Part shown: in pieces, positions 21,046 through 33,560 of the stretch
How positions within the stretch are numbered: the first letter of the stretch is position 1
Layout: each line of letters opens with the position of its first letter
Origin: Talaromyces rugulosus
Lineage: Eukaryota; Ascomycota; Eurotiomycetes; Eurotiales; Trichocomaceae
Reading direction: 5' to 3'
DNA length: 64,000 bases
Assembly: GCF_013368755.1 (NCBI RefSeq)
Contig: NC_049562.1
Span: 2,480,001-2,544,000, forward strand
Notes under the pieces: model-generated
The model's database searches: none
Seen by the model: the letters and a program-made list of their open reading frames with translations, nothing else
Told to the model about the DNA's origin: nothing
Position numbers and translations under genes: made by a program

Positions 21046-23699
21046 ATGACTGAAAGCGAGCCTGTGTCTGTGGTCCCTGCACAGCTTGCGTTTCTAACCA
21101 TCTACAACCCCTCACTCGGCAACACAGACGAGACGATTGAGGATCAAATCGTCTTTTATTCGTCCCAACCGACTCGTCCAAGATCAAATGCAGGCACCTC
21201 CGCTGAAGATCCAGCATCGGGCGAACACAAGGATGATACGAATCAGAGATTGCGCCAGGTTGGGCTGGCGCAGGGCATGGTGAATTTCGCCAAGTGAGCT
21301 TTCACGTCCGGGTCAGCTTTGGCAGTACATTGCTGATAAAACGCCCAGAAACTTTTCAGGTGGAAAGGCTGTGGACAACATTGAAACTGAGAAATCGCGT
21401 GTCGTTCTTGACGAGTTGGAGACCGGCTGGTGGATTCTTGTCGTGGGTGGTCAACTTTGCAGGTTTCTCGATATGCCCAACTGATCAAATGAAACACAGT
21501 CCATAGATCTTACACGCCTTCCTTCCTCGAATACCTCCTCGGATTTTATTCCATCTCGAACGGAATATTCGTCGCGCGAGTTATTTCCACCTCAGTCCAT
21601 AATCCAGCAACTACGCCGAGCCCATTCGATATTCCTCCTCCACCACGATATATCTTTGGACAATCTTTACAAGCGTGTAGGGAGACAAACCTTTTGCAAG
21701 TTCCTCAACCGTTTCTGGAGCAAGTTCATCAGGAACTGGCTGGTGCTGCTCAATGGAAATCCAGCAGTGGATATATTCAATGGCATCAAACTAGCACTGG
21801 GTGGTGAACTCGGCATTGGCGTTGGAGAAGAAGAATGGGGCAGTGGGGAGCGAGAGGTCCTTGAGGATTTTGTGTCCCGAACAAATGGCCTCGTGGACTT
21901 GGTTGTCTCCCGATTCGGCGATATTCCTGAAAAGGCGAATCATGATAACAGCAATACTGAGTCAGAAACTCAGCCCTGGCTAGGCTCGGATCATATCCCG
22001 CAGCCGTCTGATGGCGTGATATTCTCTGGCGTGGGCTCTCTGTCACAAAACTCTTTGGCGCGTATATCTCACTGGATGGAATGGATATACAGATATGGCG
22101 GAGCCGCATACGGCGTGGATGAGAATCCAGCCTCAGTCCGTCGGCAAAGAAAGACAACAAAAAGACGCCCAACGGCTGGGATTTCTCCACTACCACACCA
22201 CAAGAAATCAAAATCAAAATCTCAGACGCAAAGCGGGAGGACTTCGCCTGGGATTCCGCCGCCTCTAGTTATCGCCACGGCTCCGTCTACGCCGTCACAA
22301 CCACAAACAGAAAACCAGGAAATAGAGGACAGTATGTTCGGCACCGAAGCTTTGATGAAATATCTCACTCTAGGATATGGCTCGGCATGGAAGTTTCCAA
22401 ACTTGGCAACAAATGACTCTACTGAGACAACAGATACAGCCAACAGCCCTGGGAAAGACACCGCTGGTCAACCAATATCTGGGTATGCTTTTTTGTGTAA
22501 ATTTGACATATCATGTCTAACTTGAGCAATAGGGATAACCAAACTGACGAGAGTTTGGGAAAGTTCATCATTGGTCTAAAAGACGACTTGGAAGAGGAAA
22601 TGTCTGATGAGGATAGCGCTGAAGGGGTTGCTCCTGGCACACCTCACGTACAAGGAGAAGCTAGTAATAGCCGGACTTTATTGAGGACGCTACAGGTAGA
22701 AACAGTGGAATCGGTAGCACCAGGCAGCGATGAAGGCAAGTTCTAGATGTTTCCAAGAGGAGACAAAACTAACTGGCATTAACTATTAGAAAACAACGCA
22801 GAGAGATCCTATAAAAAACTGCAAGTCTTGGTTTATGTGGTATGTGTAAACCCATATCTACACTGTTTTTTAAGGCGTTGCTAAAAACCTCCAAGCGTCG
22901 ACCGTTTATGTTCATCTTCCTGTTCGATCTTCGAACGCCGTCCCTGTCCCTGCCTTCGTTCTACCGCAGTATCCATCACCAACTTGGCCCTTTGCAACGG
23001 CCTCTTCTATCGTCGACGTCCCCACATAACGTCTATCGCCGAATACAGCTCTCGGACGCCGAGCAGCCGGGCAATGGCAAAAGGGCGCTTTCCATAATTG
23101 AGAACCCCATATACGATCTAATCTACGACCCAAGCAACTTAACAGTCCGCTCATCCATTCCCAACATCCCAGAGCCCGGCATAGGAGGAGGACCATCGAC
23201 TTATGCATCCCCTTTCGCAAGTCCCGGCAACAACAACGGGCATGATAAATGGACTCGCGTCGAAGCCCTCAACGTACACAGCCAGTTTCTGAGCACATAC
23301 ACAGACACGCGCTCTCGGCCACTCGAGATGGAGCGAACGTGCAAAACCAGTCGTGGCTGGTGGCTCGTCTGGGTGCGCGTCAACGACGGCGACGACCACC
23401 ACCACCACCAGTCTGTAACGCCTAGCCAGACTGATCAGGAGCAGCCAGCTAGTTTCAAAGAAGCCTTCTTAGTCCGAAAGGCCTCCGATTCCTTATCCTC
23501 AGCTGCCAGTGCTCGGCAGTCTCGCGGTGGTGGAAGCAGCGGAGTCCGGTTCCTGCGAGATCTCAGCGGCGCATCATCGTCTCTGGGTGCTTTGGATTTC
23601 AATAATGGTCATAGTAATACTGCACCAGGCAAATTAGCAGAAGGGCTGGGTCTTGATGCGCACAAGTATATTGAGAGCCTTTTGAGTTTGAATAAATAA
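21046..23699 (+). CDS. ccz1: Ccz1, subunit of the Mon1-Ccz1 Rab7 exchange factor
   Basis: With Mon1, Ccz1 activates Rab7/Ypt7 on late endosomes, vacuoles and autophagosomes. Six exons: 21046-21293, 21349-21442, 21500-22482, 22533-22735, 22790-22839 and 22896-23699, about 793 residues. The first longin domain begins AQLAFLTIYNPSLGNTDE and includes QVGLAQGMVNFAKNFSGG and ELETGWWIL. The middle is Ser/Lys-rich. A second folded part starts RSYKKLQVLVYV and continues RRPFMFIFLFDLRTPSL. The protein ends GLDAHKYIESLLSLNK. The fourth intron uses a GC donor (AAG/GCAAGT at 22736); reading through it would stop the protein early. The GTG/GTATG donor at 22840 and CAAG acceptor at 22895 join VYV to RRPF. 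Confidence 0.9.
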
Positions 23700-24486
23700 T
23701 GATCATATATACGCAGCTGGTTTCAAGTTGTTTTTGGTCTTACATGTTATGTTATATCAATATATCAATATCAATCTACAGTTTAAAAACATTGCATGAC
23801 GGCTGGCTACCATGCAAAATGTCAAAATACAAGTAATACCATTCTAAAATAAAAACAATGCTCATGGATAGATAAATAAATGTGTAAACCGAAAGATGAT
23901 GTCCTGGACGTAGCCCGTAGACATGGCTTTCCCCTAACTACATCAACACCTCCACATCAAAAGAGAAGGCGTGATAAATTTGACTGGGCTGACGTCCACA
24001 TTACTCTCTTGTCTCCAATCTCCTACACTAGTGGTGCTGCCCTGTTCAATGCTGGAAAAAAAAAAAGAGAAGAAAAGGGCGAAAGCAACGGTTGTCTAGA
24101 ACCCGGCAATCTTTGTCATATATTCCCACTTGTTTGGCATCCACTGCGAAAGAAAACGAAGGGGAAAGACCGGAAAGAGAACGCCATCCTGAAATTCTGC
24201 AAACAATTCAAGAGATGAACATGGGGAAACAGGCGGAATTATAAAAAAAAATAAAAAATGAAATGGAAATAGAACAGGCGCGGCAAACAACGGACAAATG
24301 AGAAAAAGCAGAAAATTAGGAAACTTCGACCAAGATAGTCACATAGCCAGCATACGTGCCCTGTGATTCGAATTATCCACATGAACCCCAGGGCAATACA
24401 TGGTCACGACAAAAGAACCATGGATGGGAAGGCGTCCGTATTCGTTGCACATTGTCGCCGAGGACCTTAAGCATGAAACAGCTAGA
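23700..24486. other. Convergent 3' region of CCZ1 and RHO1
   Basis: Two convergent genes end here. The sequence is A-rich with purine runs on the plus strand (near 24058-24075 and 24241-24260). A frame at 23880-24218 is open but has no protein-like pattern and probably lies in the RHO1 3' untranslated region. Confidence 0.5.
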
Positions 24487-25435
24487 TTACAGGACAAGGC
24501 ACTTGCTCTTTTTGCTCTGAGCCTTGGTCAAAAGGGCCGCCCGTGTGGCAGTCTCGAACACTTCGCGGACACCGTGGCCGGTACGGGCAGAGCACTCGAG
24601 GTACTTGTAGGCACCAATCTTCTTGCGAACCTCCTCGCCCTAAAGTAGGTGTTAGTGAATGATATGAGAACATGTCAAGTCATGTTCAAGACGCACCTGT
24701 TCGAAAGTGACGGGTCGCTGAGAGGTCTTGTTCAACTCATCAATCGTCTTCTGGTCGTCACGGAGATCGACCTTGCAGCCAACCAAAATGATAGGAAGGC
24801 CCTGGCAGAAGTGAAGAACCTCGGAGATCCACTACAGTATTGTTCCAAGTCAGCGGGAGTCCTTATCAGTTATACCGAAACGGCCGGGCGAGAATAAAAA
24901 ACGAACCTTCTCCTGAACGTTGTCCAAAGAGTCTGGGGAGTCAACGGCAAAGCAAATCAAGATGACATGTGAGTCAGGGTAGGACAGCGGTCGGAGACGG
25001 TCGTAATCTTCCTGGCCAGCCGTATCCCAAAGAGCCAATTCGACACGTTTGTTATCAACCTCGACATCGGCCACGTAGTTCTCAAAAACGGTGGGGACGT
25101 AGACCTGAACACATCAAGATAGTCAGTAAAAGCAAGATCGGTTTGATCCCGGTCGCGTGCCCGATGGAAAGAAGGCGAGCACGTGGCGTTGGCGAGCGGG
25201 AGGGCAGAAAAGATGATAATGGTAGCTAACCTCTGGGAAAGTTCCCTTGGAGAAAACGCTAGAGAAGGAAAAGGAGTTAGCATCTCTGGCCTAGACGGTT
25301 CAAGTTATGCGGGTTGGCGATGTGTTTTTTGGGGGGGTGGGAGACAGCTAGGACGGTGAGGACTCACATCAGGAGACATGTCTTACCGCAGGCACCATCA
25401 CCCACGATAACGAGCTTGCGACGGATTTCAGCCAT
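24487..25435 (-). CDS. rho1: Rho1/RhoA GTPase
   Basis: Master regulator of cell-wall integrity and polarity: it activates beta-1,3-glucan synthase and protein kinase C at the plasma membrane. Five exons: 25368-25435, 25231-25258 (28 nt), 24907-25104, 24697-24831 and 24487-24639, giving exactly 193 residues as in other fungal Rho1. P-loop GDGACGKT at residues 12-19, effector region [12 protein letters not shown], switch [19 protein letters not shown], base motif CKVDLRDD, and a C-terminal CLVL box for geranylgeranylation after a basic stretch. The base motif has CKVDLRD where many relatives read CKKDLRN; this is a normal kind of variation. No lesions. Confidence 0.97.
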
Positions 25436-27176
25436 CTTTGACTACTCGAAGCATCTCCAAGTCAGCATAAAGTGTTCAATAAAAGCAATAAAAAGGAGCT
25501 GAAGCCAGGGGAATAGTGACTAGGCGGCGAGTGAAGCAGCGTGCCGGTTGTTGACGTGTGGTGAGCAGCAACAGCTGCCATGACAATGGGGGGGGAGGTG
25601 CCACCTACAGTCGTAAGACGGGCTCACAGGTGCGAAGATCAATCAAAAAGCTGGACACGAGCAGGTCAGACGGAGCGAAAGAGGTTGTGAGAAGGGTAGA
25701 ACGGCGATACGGACAGGTTTGCAGGATAGAATGATGGATTTGATTCCGAAGAGAGGATGGAGACTGGGGGTGGTGGTCTGGGTATGGGAGACTTGAGCAG
25801 CCGACGCTAACTGGTATTGCTGGGGCTTAAGGCGGTGCTTTGCCCAGGACCTGGTCTCACTGGGTGACCGCCTGGTTAGCGAGGCTGCCTGCAAACTCAG
25901 GCTGCCACATTTGCGTCTCGCGTGCGCGTAATCAATACCGTTCCGTACCGTACCGAGTCGTCGCTGGCTCCGCCCAGGGCCGTTATCCGCCACTCACACA
26001 GGATCACCGCGCCCCGCTGGTTATGACGCGAACGCGTACCGGAATTACGGGTATCGTGCGGTGGCTGAGCCGCTGTGTTTGTTTATGATATATGTGGCTT
26101 GCCGGGGTGTCCCGCGTTTCTGAGTGGCCGGTGTTTCAGGCCAGACCCACTATATCAGTGGCGCAGTAAACGGCTCAGGGATGGAAGTGTACGCCACTAC
26201 TCTGCTTTGGGGCTAGCGTGTAGTTAGTCTCCCTCCTTCAGATAACTTCCCCAGCAGGTAGGTCGTCATTAGCAACCAGCGAGCACACAAAAACAAGATT
26301 AATATTAATGAAACACCAGGCAACATTATTCTTTTGTGACCGCCGGCTCGAATAACAATAACAGAGCCAACATACGCCGACTCATACGTGTGGGAATCTG
26401 GAAATAAGTCAAGTCCTGGACGGATCCGCAGCCCCACCGCCGCCGGGCGTACGTAACTACGTACAACCTGGTACGGAGTACGTACTTATAGGTTACCAGT
26501 TACCGCGAGAAGCCGGGTCAGGCGTCCTCAAGGTGGAACTGCACATCCTTGTACCATTATTATCATCATTAGATCTGGTTAAAAACACTGCAAATTAACC
26601 AGAGCTTATTATTATTTAGCAACATTAACCAGGTGCTGGTTAGAACGGTGGATGGAATAACATTCGATTGCGGCACGTGGTCTGCTATAGCCGGGAATTT
26701 GTTGCGGCAGTTTATTCGGTGGTTTTGGAGTTCTTTTTTGTCTCAACATCGTCCATGTCATCTTTCATCTATTGCTGATGGTGCAGAGTCGATGTCGACA
26801 TGTAGAAGAATCGCACGAAAATAGCTATTGAGCGGACGAGTAGTGAACGACATTGCTGAGTTAGTTGCTTTTTGGATATGTCTGAATATGCCGGAATATG
26901 TAAAACTTCATCATTTTCCCCCGCGTGATTCCAGATCATACAGAGAATAGCCAAGCTACAAGCAACCATTATACCAGTATTACTCTAATATTCCATTCTC
27001 CAGGGCCGTATATTGCTATCGCCGGTATACTGAGTCTGGCAGTGCTGCCCCGGTGATCACGTGACCTCGGAGCTTAGTAGAGCCGCTCAATTTTCCCAAA
27101 CATCTCCGACCGCCCGAAGCATCCAGCCACGACAGCCACCCATTGCAGGCGACATTCACGTCGCCTAACCTTCACA
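25436..27176. other. Long divergent promoter region, no gene seen
   Basis: About 1.7 kb between RHO1 (-) and uL24m (+). The first part should be the RHO1 leader and promoter. Several frames on both strands (25643-25993, 25840-26088, 26213-26437) overlap each other and show no recognisable protein. A TACGGAGTA motif occurs at 26472-26480 within a stretch of TAC/GTA words (26446-26490). Nothing else recognised. Confidence 0.55.
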
Positions 27177-28290
27177 ATGCAGAACGTCATACGCCGGACC
27201 ACCCTCGCCAGAAACCAAGCGGTGCGGAGGGTGAAGATCCAGCAAAAGCAAGAAGTGCGCGAGGAAGTCAAAAACTTCCTCCGCGAACAGAGTCAACGAG
27301 AGAAGAACAAACACCAGCTAGCAAGAGACTCCAGGCTCCGCCGACGAGATGATTGGTTACGCGGCGCTATAGCACCAAAGTTTGATTCGGGACTGCAGGC
27401 TGAAACCTATGGAACAGCACCCCCGTTCGGAATGGCGTTGCCAAAAATTCCGAAACATCTACGAAGAAAGTATGTCAACTTTGCAAAAGGAGACCGGGTC
27501 GCGATCTTGAGGGGCCAAGACAAGGGGAAAATAGGCGTCATAGAGTCTGTCGATCTGGAAAGAGAGTCTGTTACGCTCAAAGACCACAATATCGTACGTG
27601 TTATCCTGCACTTGGGGCAAGATTGTTGCTAACATGAATTCCGCTTGACAGGCCGATGTCGATATGCCGCAATGGCTCAAGGATGCATACAACTCGAAAA
27701 ACTCGGTTTCGGCTGTCGCAATCTCGCTTTCCATTAACGATATTCGCCTCGTCGTTACGCTGGAAGAAAATGGCACTCCATACGAGGCGATTGCCAAGTA
27801 CGTGGTCGGAGGCTCTCCAATCATTAAACGACCCAATGCAATCACACCAAAACACACCAGGTATATTCAGGGAGAAAACATTCCGATTCCATGGCCAAAC
27901 GAAGATGTGATTCCCACTATCGAAGACAACGATGCCGACACTCTTCGCCAAGAGGTTGAACATGAAACTTTCGTTCCCTCGATGCAATATGCTCCATTTG
28001 AGAGCAGCATCATCGACGAACTGAGAAACAAGTACTCCAAGTATCGAACACGCCATGACCCTGAGTGGGTGAAAGCCAAGAAGATGGAAGATCTCAAAAA
28101 GGAGTATCTAGCCACGCGGGCCATGTTGACCCCCCAGGGTGAACTCAAAGCTCGACGTCTGGCAGCCAGGGAAAAGGCTAGAAAGAGCCTAATGGATGAG
28201 AATGGCAACTACAAAATAACCAAGGATTCGGCTTCTTTCATCGAAAACTATATGACAAAGCAGAAGAGCGAAGAGGAACAAGCGGAGTGA
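27177..28290 (+). CDS. mrpl40: Mitochondrial large-subunit ribosomal protein uL24m
   Basis: KOW-motif protein of the mitochondrial large ribosomal subunit (yeast Mrpl40). Two exons: 27177-27593 and 27652-28290, 351 residues. The N-terminus is Arg/Gln/Lys-rich (mitochondrial). The KOW motif is at about residues 100-130: FAKGDRVAILRGQDKGKIGV. The intron falls just after it, and exon 2 resumes ADVDMPQWLKDAYNSKN. The C-terminal half is a fungal extension of charged helices. No oddities. Confidence 0.9.
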
Positions 28291-28599
28291 TGCGGGTTAC
28301 CATAATTTTTTCTCAACTGTATTCTAGAACCTTGTATTTCACCTTTCAAATATATTTTTTTCTACTGCATTAGATGCATTCTTTATTATCTCGCTCTAGC
28401 AAACTGTAGGATGTCCTTTTAGTTTAACTAGTTTGTGGTTGTAGCCGTTTGACCTGCCGTAAACCATTGGTTTCCGGCCGCCAAGGGAGACAATCTAATC
28501 ATCTGCTCTCCCGCGGAGGTAGTTTTAACTCTTGCACATCACTTTCGACAAACAATCCGATCAAATCCCTCCGACCCTCCGGAGAGGTATAGCATAACA
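28291..28599. other. Short intergenic region
   Basis: About 310 bp between the uL24m stop and the RTT106 start on the same strand. It holds the uL24m 3' end and the RTT106 promoter. A TTTCCGGCCGCC segment is seen near 28471; no confirmed element. Confidence 0.5.
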
Positions 28600-30230
28600 A
28601 TGGCGTTTGCTGCCATTAATTCATCCACAGCACCGAATGCCTTTTCGGTCGTGGACACTACAACTCCGCAACCGCCTGCACCGGCAGTGAACCATGCAAC
28701 TATTGACCATGCTTTTGCGGGCGATGTGTCGTTGAAAAAACGCGTCTATGATGCTATCAGTAAGTGTGCAGTATCTTTTTCCCCCATATATATAAAGAGA
28801 AATTCCCTAACTGATTCCGCTCCAGGCGCCAGTCCCCAGCACGGAGAGCTCTTCCAGGACATTGCGCAATACACATCGACCTTGCAGTCGCGATTAGAAG
28901 CCCAAAGCAACAACAACGAGTCGAGACAACAACCGACAGCCGATCAGCCACTGGCTAAAAAACGGAAACTAGAGAACGGCCAGACCGCGGCGAGTGTTGA
29001 TGCGAAAGATGCTCCACTACAATTTTACGCTCAAGATATATCCTTTGCGGTACCTCAACGGAAAAAATTGACGCTGGAGATTACAGCTGCAGGCGGCTAC
29101 CTCCGTGCCAAGAATCAACAATCTCACAATATTGAATTTGGTATTGCTTTGCAAGATATTGGTGAGTCTCCTCTTATCGATAGTGCAGGTTGTAGGCTAG
29201 GCTAACAACGATGTTTTTTCTACTACGAGCAGAGCATGCAGTGTGCCTCCCAGTCCCTGAAAAAGCCCAACGTCAATTCAACTTTTGTATCATACCTAAG
29301 AACGGTGATAGCGTCACGACAGTGCCTGACGGCCAACCCGTTCCGGACACAATGGTGTGGACAGTTCCAGACGGGCCTCCCAAGGCAGCATTCACGGGGA
29401 ATGGACAACGCATTGAAGGCAGTGAGCATGGAGAGGCTCTTATCAGACGTATGCTTGATAGCGGACTTGGTCGTACAAAGGTTATTCGACCCGACGATCG
29501 AGAATTCGTGAGCGCTACACCTGAAGCACATCGCAAGGGTGAAAAGGCATATCATGTAAAAGCACACAAGGGTAGCAAAGATGGTATGTTTTATGTGTTC
29601 AACCAGAGATAGTTTTGATTACAACTAATTGCAAGTACAGGCTATTTGTTTTTCCTTTCTACCGGTATTCTGTTTGGATTCAAGAAACCGCTGTTATTCT
29701 TTTCGTTTGCGAATATCGACTCGACCTCATACACTTCTGTCCTCCAGCGAACATTCAACCTCAGCATCGCCACCCGGGGAGACGCAAGCGAAGAAACTCA
29801 AGAATTCGAGTTCTCAATGATTGACCAAGCCGACTTTGCCGGAATCGACGCGTATTTAAAACGACATGGTCTCCAAGACGCAAGTTTGGCCGAGGCGAGA
29901 AGGGCCAAGAAGTACAACGTAAATGGGCTAAAGGGAGAAGAAGCAGCAGCAGCAGCAACAGCGGATGAGGAAGGGGCTGAAGGGACTGAAAGCGAACTCC
30001 AAAAGGCTGCGCGCGAGTTGGAAGATCAGGAAGATGAGGAGGAAGAGGACTATGATCCCGGCAGTGAAGGCGAAAGCGAGGGCAGCGGGTCCAGCAGCGA
30101 GGAAGAAGATGAAAATGGAGAAGGGGGTGGGAATGATGATGATGATGACGATGACGAAGAGGACGAAGAGGATTTGGTCAAGGATGAGTTGGGCAGCGAG
30201 GCCGAAGATGTGTCTGGCGACGAGCTATAG
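28600..30230 (+). CDS. rtt106: Histone chaperone Rtt106
   Basis: Binds H3-H4 (favouring H3K56-acetylated H3) and deposits it on replicating or silenced DNA. Four exons: 28600-28759, 28826-29161, 29233-29583 and 29641-30230, 478 residues. An N-terminal dimerisation segment is followed by tandem PH-like domains: [17 protein letters not shown] in the first, [18 protein letters not shown] and [15 protein letters not shown] in the second. The C-terminus is a long acidic tail, mostly Glu and Asp with Ser and Gly, typical of fungal Rtt106. The tail includes an Asp run from a GAT repeat near 30135-30150, which may vary in length between strains. Confidence 0.93.
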
Positions 30231-31986
30231 AACTAGCTGTCTTTGGGACTGCTAGAGGATAAACGTCACATGTAGGAGTTGGACGGTACTTTTGATAGCA
30301 CCCCAAGCAGAAATAGTCTGTCAAGTAGCGCAATTACACATGTATCCTATCAGGTCCAAATCAATCCATTGCTATATACAACTTCAAGGATATGTCAATG
30401 GTGAATTACTTGATTGATTTCATGACCAGATGACCCCTATCCACCTGGTTACAGCGCCGTAGTGGCATGCTTATTTCCGTTTAATCTGCTTCTAAACAAG
30501 AATTTAATAATAATAATGATATGATGCGTATTATTCTCTCCATGAGTATTGATATATGCCCAGGATTCAGCGTCTGATTGGCCCGCGGATCTTGTTTGCC
30601 CAATGCCAGGGGCTGTATCTGCTAACCATAGTAGGCCTAGCGTGGTATTTTTACAGGATCACAGGCGATGTCACGTAACAATCCATGTACCGATCTCGAT
30701 GACCATTGGTATTTGACGACTGACGAGCATAGTTTTCGTGTTTATTGTCAGGGCAGGTTGTTATGTGTGTGCGCTTTGTTTCCTGGTACCACTTGGTACA
30801 TTCCAAGTTTCACCCACAAAGGCGAACCTCCAGCCCGAGGGTCTAGGCCTCAAGATTGGCAAATGCTAATTTGCCTCGGCGGAGCTCACCGTTGACAAGA
30901 AAATACGGTGCGCCCCGTAATTATGGGCTGGTTTGCCAAGTTTTCCTGCTTGGCGTAGGCGCAGCCTCCCCTGAATGGCCGGCTGTACGGTGGATATACT
31001 GTATCGGCAGTGATACCGTACGGTCACAGGCGACCTGAAGTAAAATACAGACAAGTTCACGATGCTAATAGTAATACTAGTAGTAGTAATAATAATAGCA
31101 GAATAGCAATAAAAGCAATACAATAGCAATACAACAAAATATCGAGTGAACATTAAAAATACTACTATCAAGCACGTCGGCTCGAGTCCGGTAAATTACG
31201 CAGCGCTAGGCGGTCACGCCGCCCGCCCGCCAGATAGCCATCCAAACTAAACCTCGTCGGGTCAGGTCAGGTCAGCCCCTGCACTGCACCAGCACAGCAC
31301 AGCGCAGCAGCCAACAACAGCAGCATCACCAGTCACCACCCTCTCCTACCGCACCCTGCGATCGGCTCCCCTAAGTCAACCGTTTACCGGCACTAAGGAG
31401 TCTGAGCTAGCTAGTCACCTAGCCTGCTACCAAACTGACTTCACCTCCTCTGCTGTTCCCCGTCATCTCCTCCTCTCTTCCTCTGCCACTGCATCCCCCT
31501 TCACTCTGCTGTGCTGCTGCTCATCTTGCATCCAGTGCGGTCGGTTCTCCCGTCTGCTGCGCAGCTGGTCACGCCAGTCGGCCTTTGGTTTTGTCCTCCT
31601 CTCTTGACCAGCTCGCTCGCTCGTCCGTCAAAACGCGTGTTCTTTGGTGACCTCGTCTCGTCTCGCTCGCTATTCCGATCGGTCTTTTGTCGGCCGCCCA
31701 ATCGGGACCGAAAGAAAATCGAGAGAACAACACAGGAGGATTTCCCCTTGGCCTATTGATGTCGACTGTGTCCAATTGACAACCTGCCGCTGTGATCTTG
31801 TTCGATGCTGCCACAATTCAATTAGGTACGCTTTTCCCCGAAGTCTGCTAGCCGATTTCCGTGGCCCCATCGAGTCGTGATAGCCTTCGATTTTGATGCT
31901 GACTGTGTCTTGAAGAAACCAAAAAAGGACTCCTAACCTCGTTTATACCTGTTGTCGATTAGCATCCGTGCAAATCCCTTTTCACC
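30231..31986. other. Long 5' region of casein kinase I
   Basis: About 1.75 kb with no supported gene. From about 31200 to 31700 the plus strand is strongly C/T-rich with many CAG/CAGC and TCTC words, typical of the leader of a highly expressed fungal gene. A likely leader intron spans 31826-31962: donor TAG/GTACGC, branch site CTAAC in TCCTAACCTC (31931-31940), acceptor GATTAG. It ends 24 nt before the start codon. Confidence 0.6.
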
Positions 31987-33560
31987 ATGTCGTCCTCGTC
32001 GTCCAACGTCGTCGGTGTCCACTATCGGGTGGGAAAGAAGATCGGAGAGGGCTCGTTTGGTGTTATTTTCGAGGGCACAAACCTTTTGAACAGCCAGCAA
32101 GTCGCTATTAAATTTGTATGCATCCCACCGTGAGTTCTACTTTTTGCTGTCGCTGACTAGCCACCAGGAACCCCGGAAGAGCGATGCTCCCCAACTGCGC
32201 GACGAATACCGAACTTACAAAATTCTTGTTGGATGCCGTATGTATCCTGTTCGTCCATCTTGGGTATTTATTCGCTAACCGTTTGAGCAGCCGGAATCCC
32301 CAATGTCTACTACTTTGGTCAAGAGGGTCTCCACAATATCCTGGTGATCGATTTATTGGGACCCAGTCTCGAGGACCTTTTCGACCACTGCAACCGTCGA
32401 TTCACCATCAAGACTGTCGTTATGGTGGCCAAGCAGATGGTAAGTCCTGCTCACCGGCTCCAGTGCCACTATGTGTGCTTACTCAATTGTTAGCTTTCCC
32501 GTGTCCAAACTATCCATGAGAAGAACTTGATCTACCGAGATATCAAACCAGACAACTTCCTCATCGGACGTCCAGGCAGCAAGGCGGCCAATGTGATCCA
32601 TGTCGTTGATTTCGGTATGGCCAAGCAGTACCGTGATCCCAAAACTAAACAGCACATCCCATACCGGGAGAGGAAGTCGCTGTCTGGAACTGCTCGTTAC
32701 ATGAGTATCAATACTCACCTTGGACGCGAACAATCGCGAAGGGATGACCTCGAGGCCCTTGGCCATGTCTTCCTATACTTCCTTCGAGGTGGTCTCCCAT
32801 GGCAAGGACTGAAGGCTGCGACCAACAAGCAAAAGTATGAAAAGATTGGTGAAAAGAAGCAAACAACTGCGGTCAAGGATCTTTGCGATAGTTATCCAGG
32901 TAATTGTCTTCTGTCGCTCTTTTCCTTGAAAATCATACTAACGATTACACAGAGGAGTTCAACAAGTATCTCACCTACGTGCGGAATCTTGGATTCGAGG
33001 ACACACCCGACTATGACTACCTTCGGGACCTCTTCACACAGGCTTTGAAAAACACTGGCGATGTTGAAGATGGAGAATATGACTGGATGAAGTTGAACAA
33101 TGGAAGGGGCTGGGAATACAAATCGTATTCGTCGCAACACCACGGACATGCCAACAACCAAGTGCCAAACACTTCGTCCCACAATTTGCACGGCACTCAA
33201 GCCCGCCAGAGCTCCAGACCCGGTATTACCGCTGACCGTTTAAACGCCGCGCAACCCCCTCCGCCATCTCCAGGGAGACCCGGAGCTGGAAAGACGCGCG
33301 ATCGCCCAAGCGGCTCAGGCGTTCCTCACGCAAAACGCCAAAGCGGGCCGGCAGGGGGGCATGAGACCTCGACGCCCACAGCGTCGACGCAGGCTCAGTT
33401 TCAAAACTCGAACGCTAATCTTCCAAGCCGTCTCGCGAGTCCGCAAGCAGCCGCCAACACGCAGCAATTGCCGGGCCCGCAAGGCACCAATGAACCAGAG
33501 CCGACGTTTATGCAGAAAGCCATCAGGGCTCTGTGCTGTGGTACGGGTCGGAAATCTTGA
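31987..33560 (+). CDS. ckiA: Casein kinase I (Yck/CkiA type)
   Basis: Membrane-associated Ser/Thr kinase of the CK1 family; fungal relatives act in polarity, endocytosis and nutrient signalling. Five exons: 31987-32115, 32168-32237, 32291-32439, 32494-32899 and 32953-33560, 453 residues. Glycine loop GEGSFG at residues 20-25, catalytic lysine in VAIKF (about 42), catalytic Asp132 in YRDIKPDN, and Asp155 in [12 protein letters not shown]1-specific [16 protein letters not shown] and [15 protein letters not shown] replace the APE motif of other kinases. The Gln/Pro/Ser-rich tail ends [12 protein letters not shown]; the Cys pair is the likely palmitoylation site that holds Yck-type kinases on the plasma membrane. 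Confidence 0.95.

Noticed and set aside
25643..25993. Minus-strand frame upstream of RHO1
   Set aside because: Arg/Ser-rich with no conserved pattern; it fits the RHO1 leader and promoter better.
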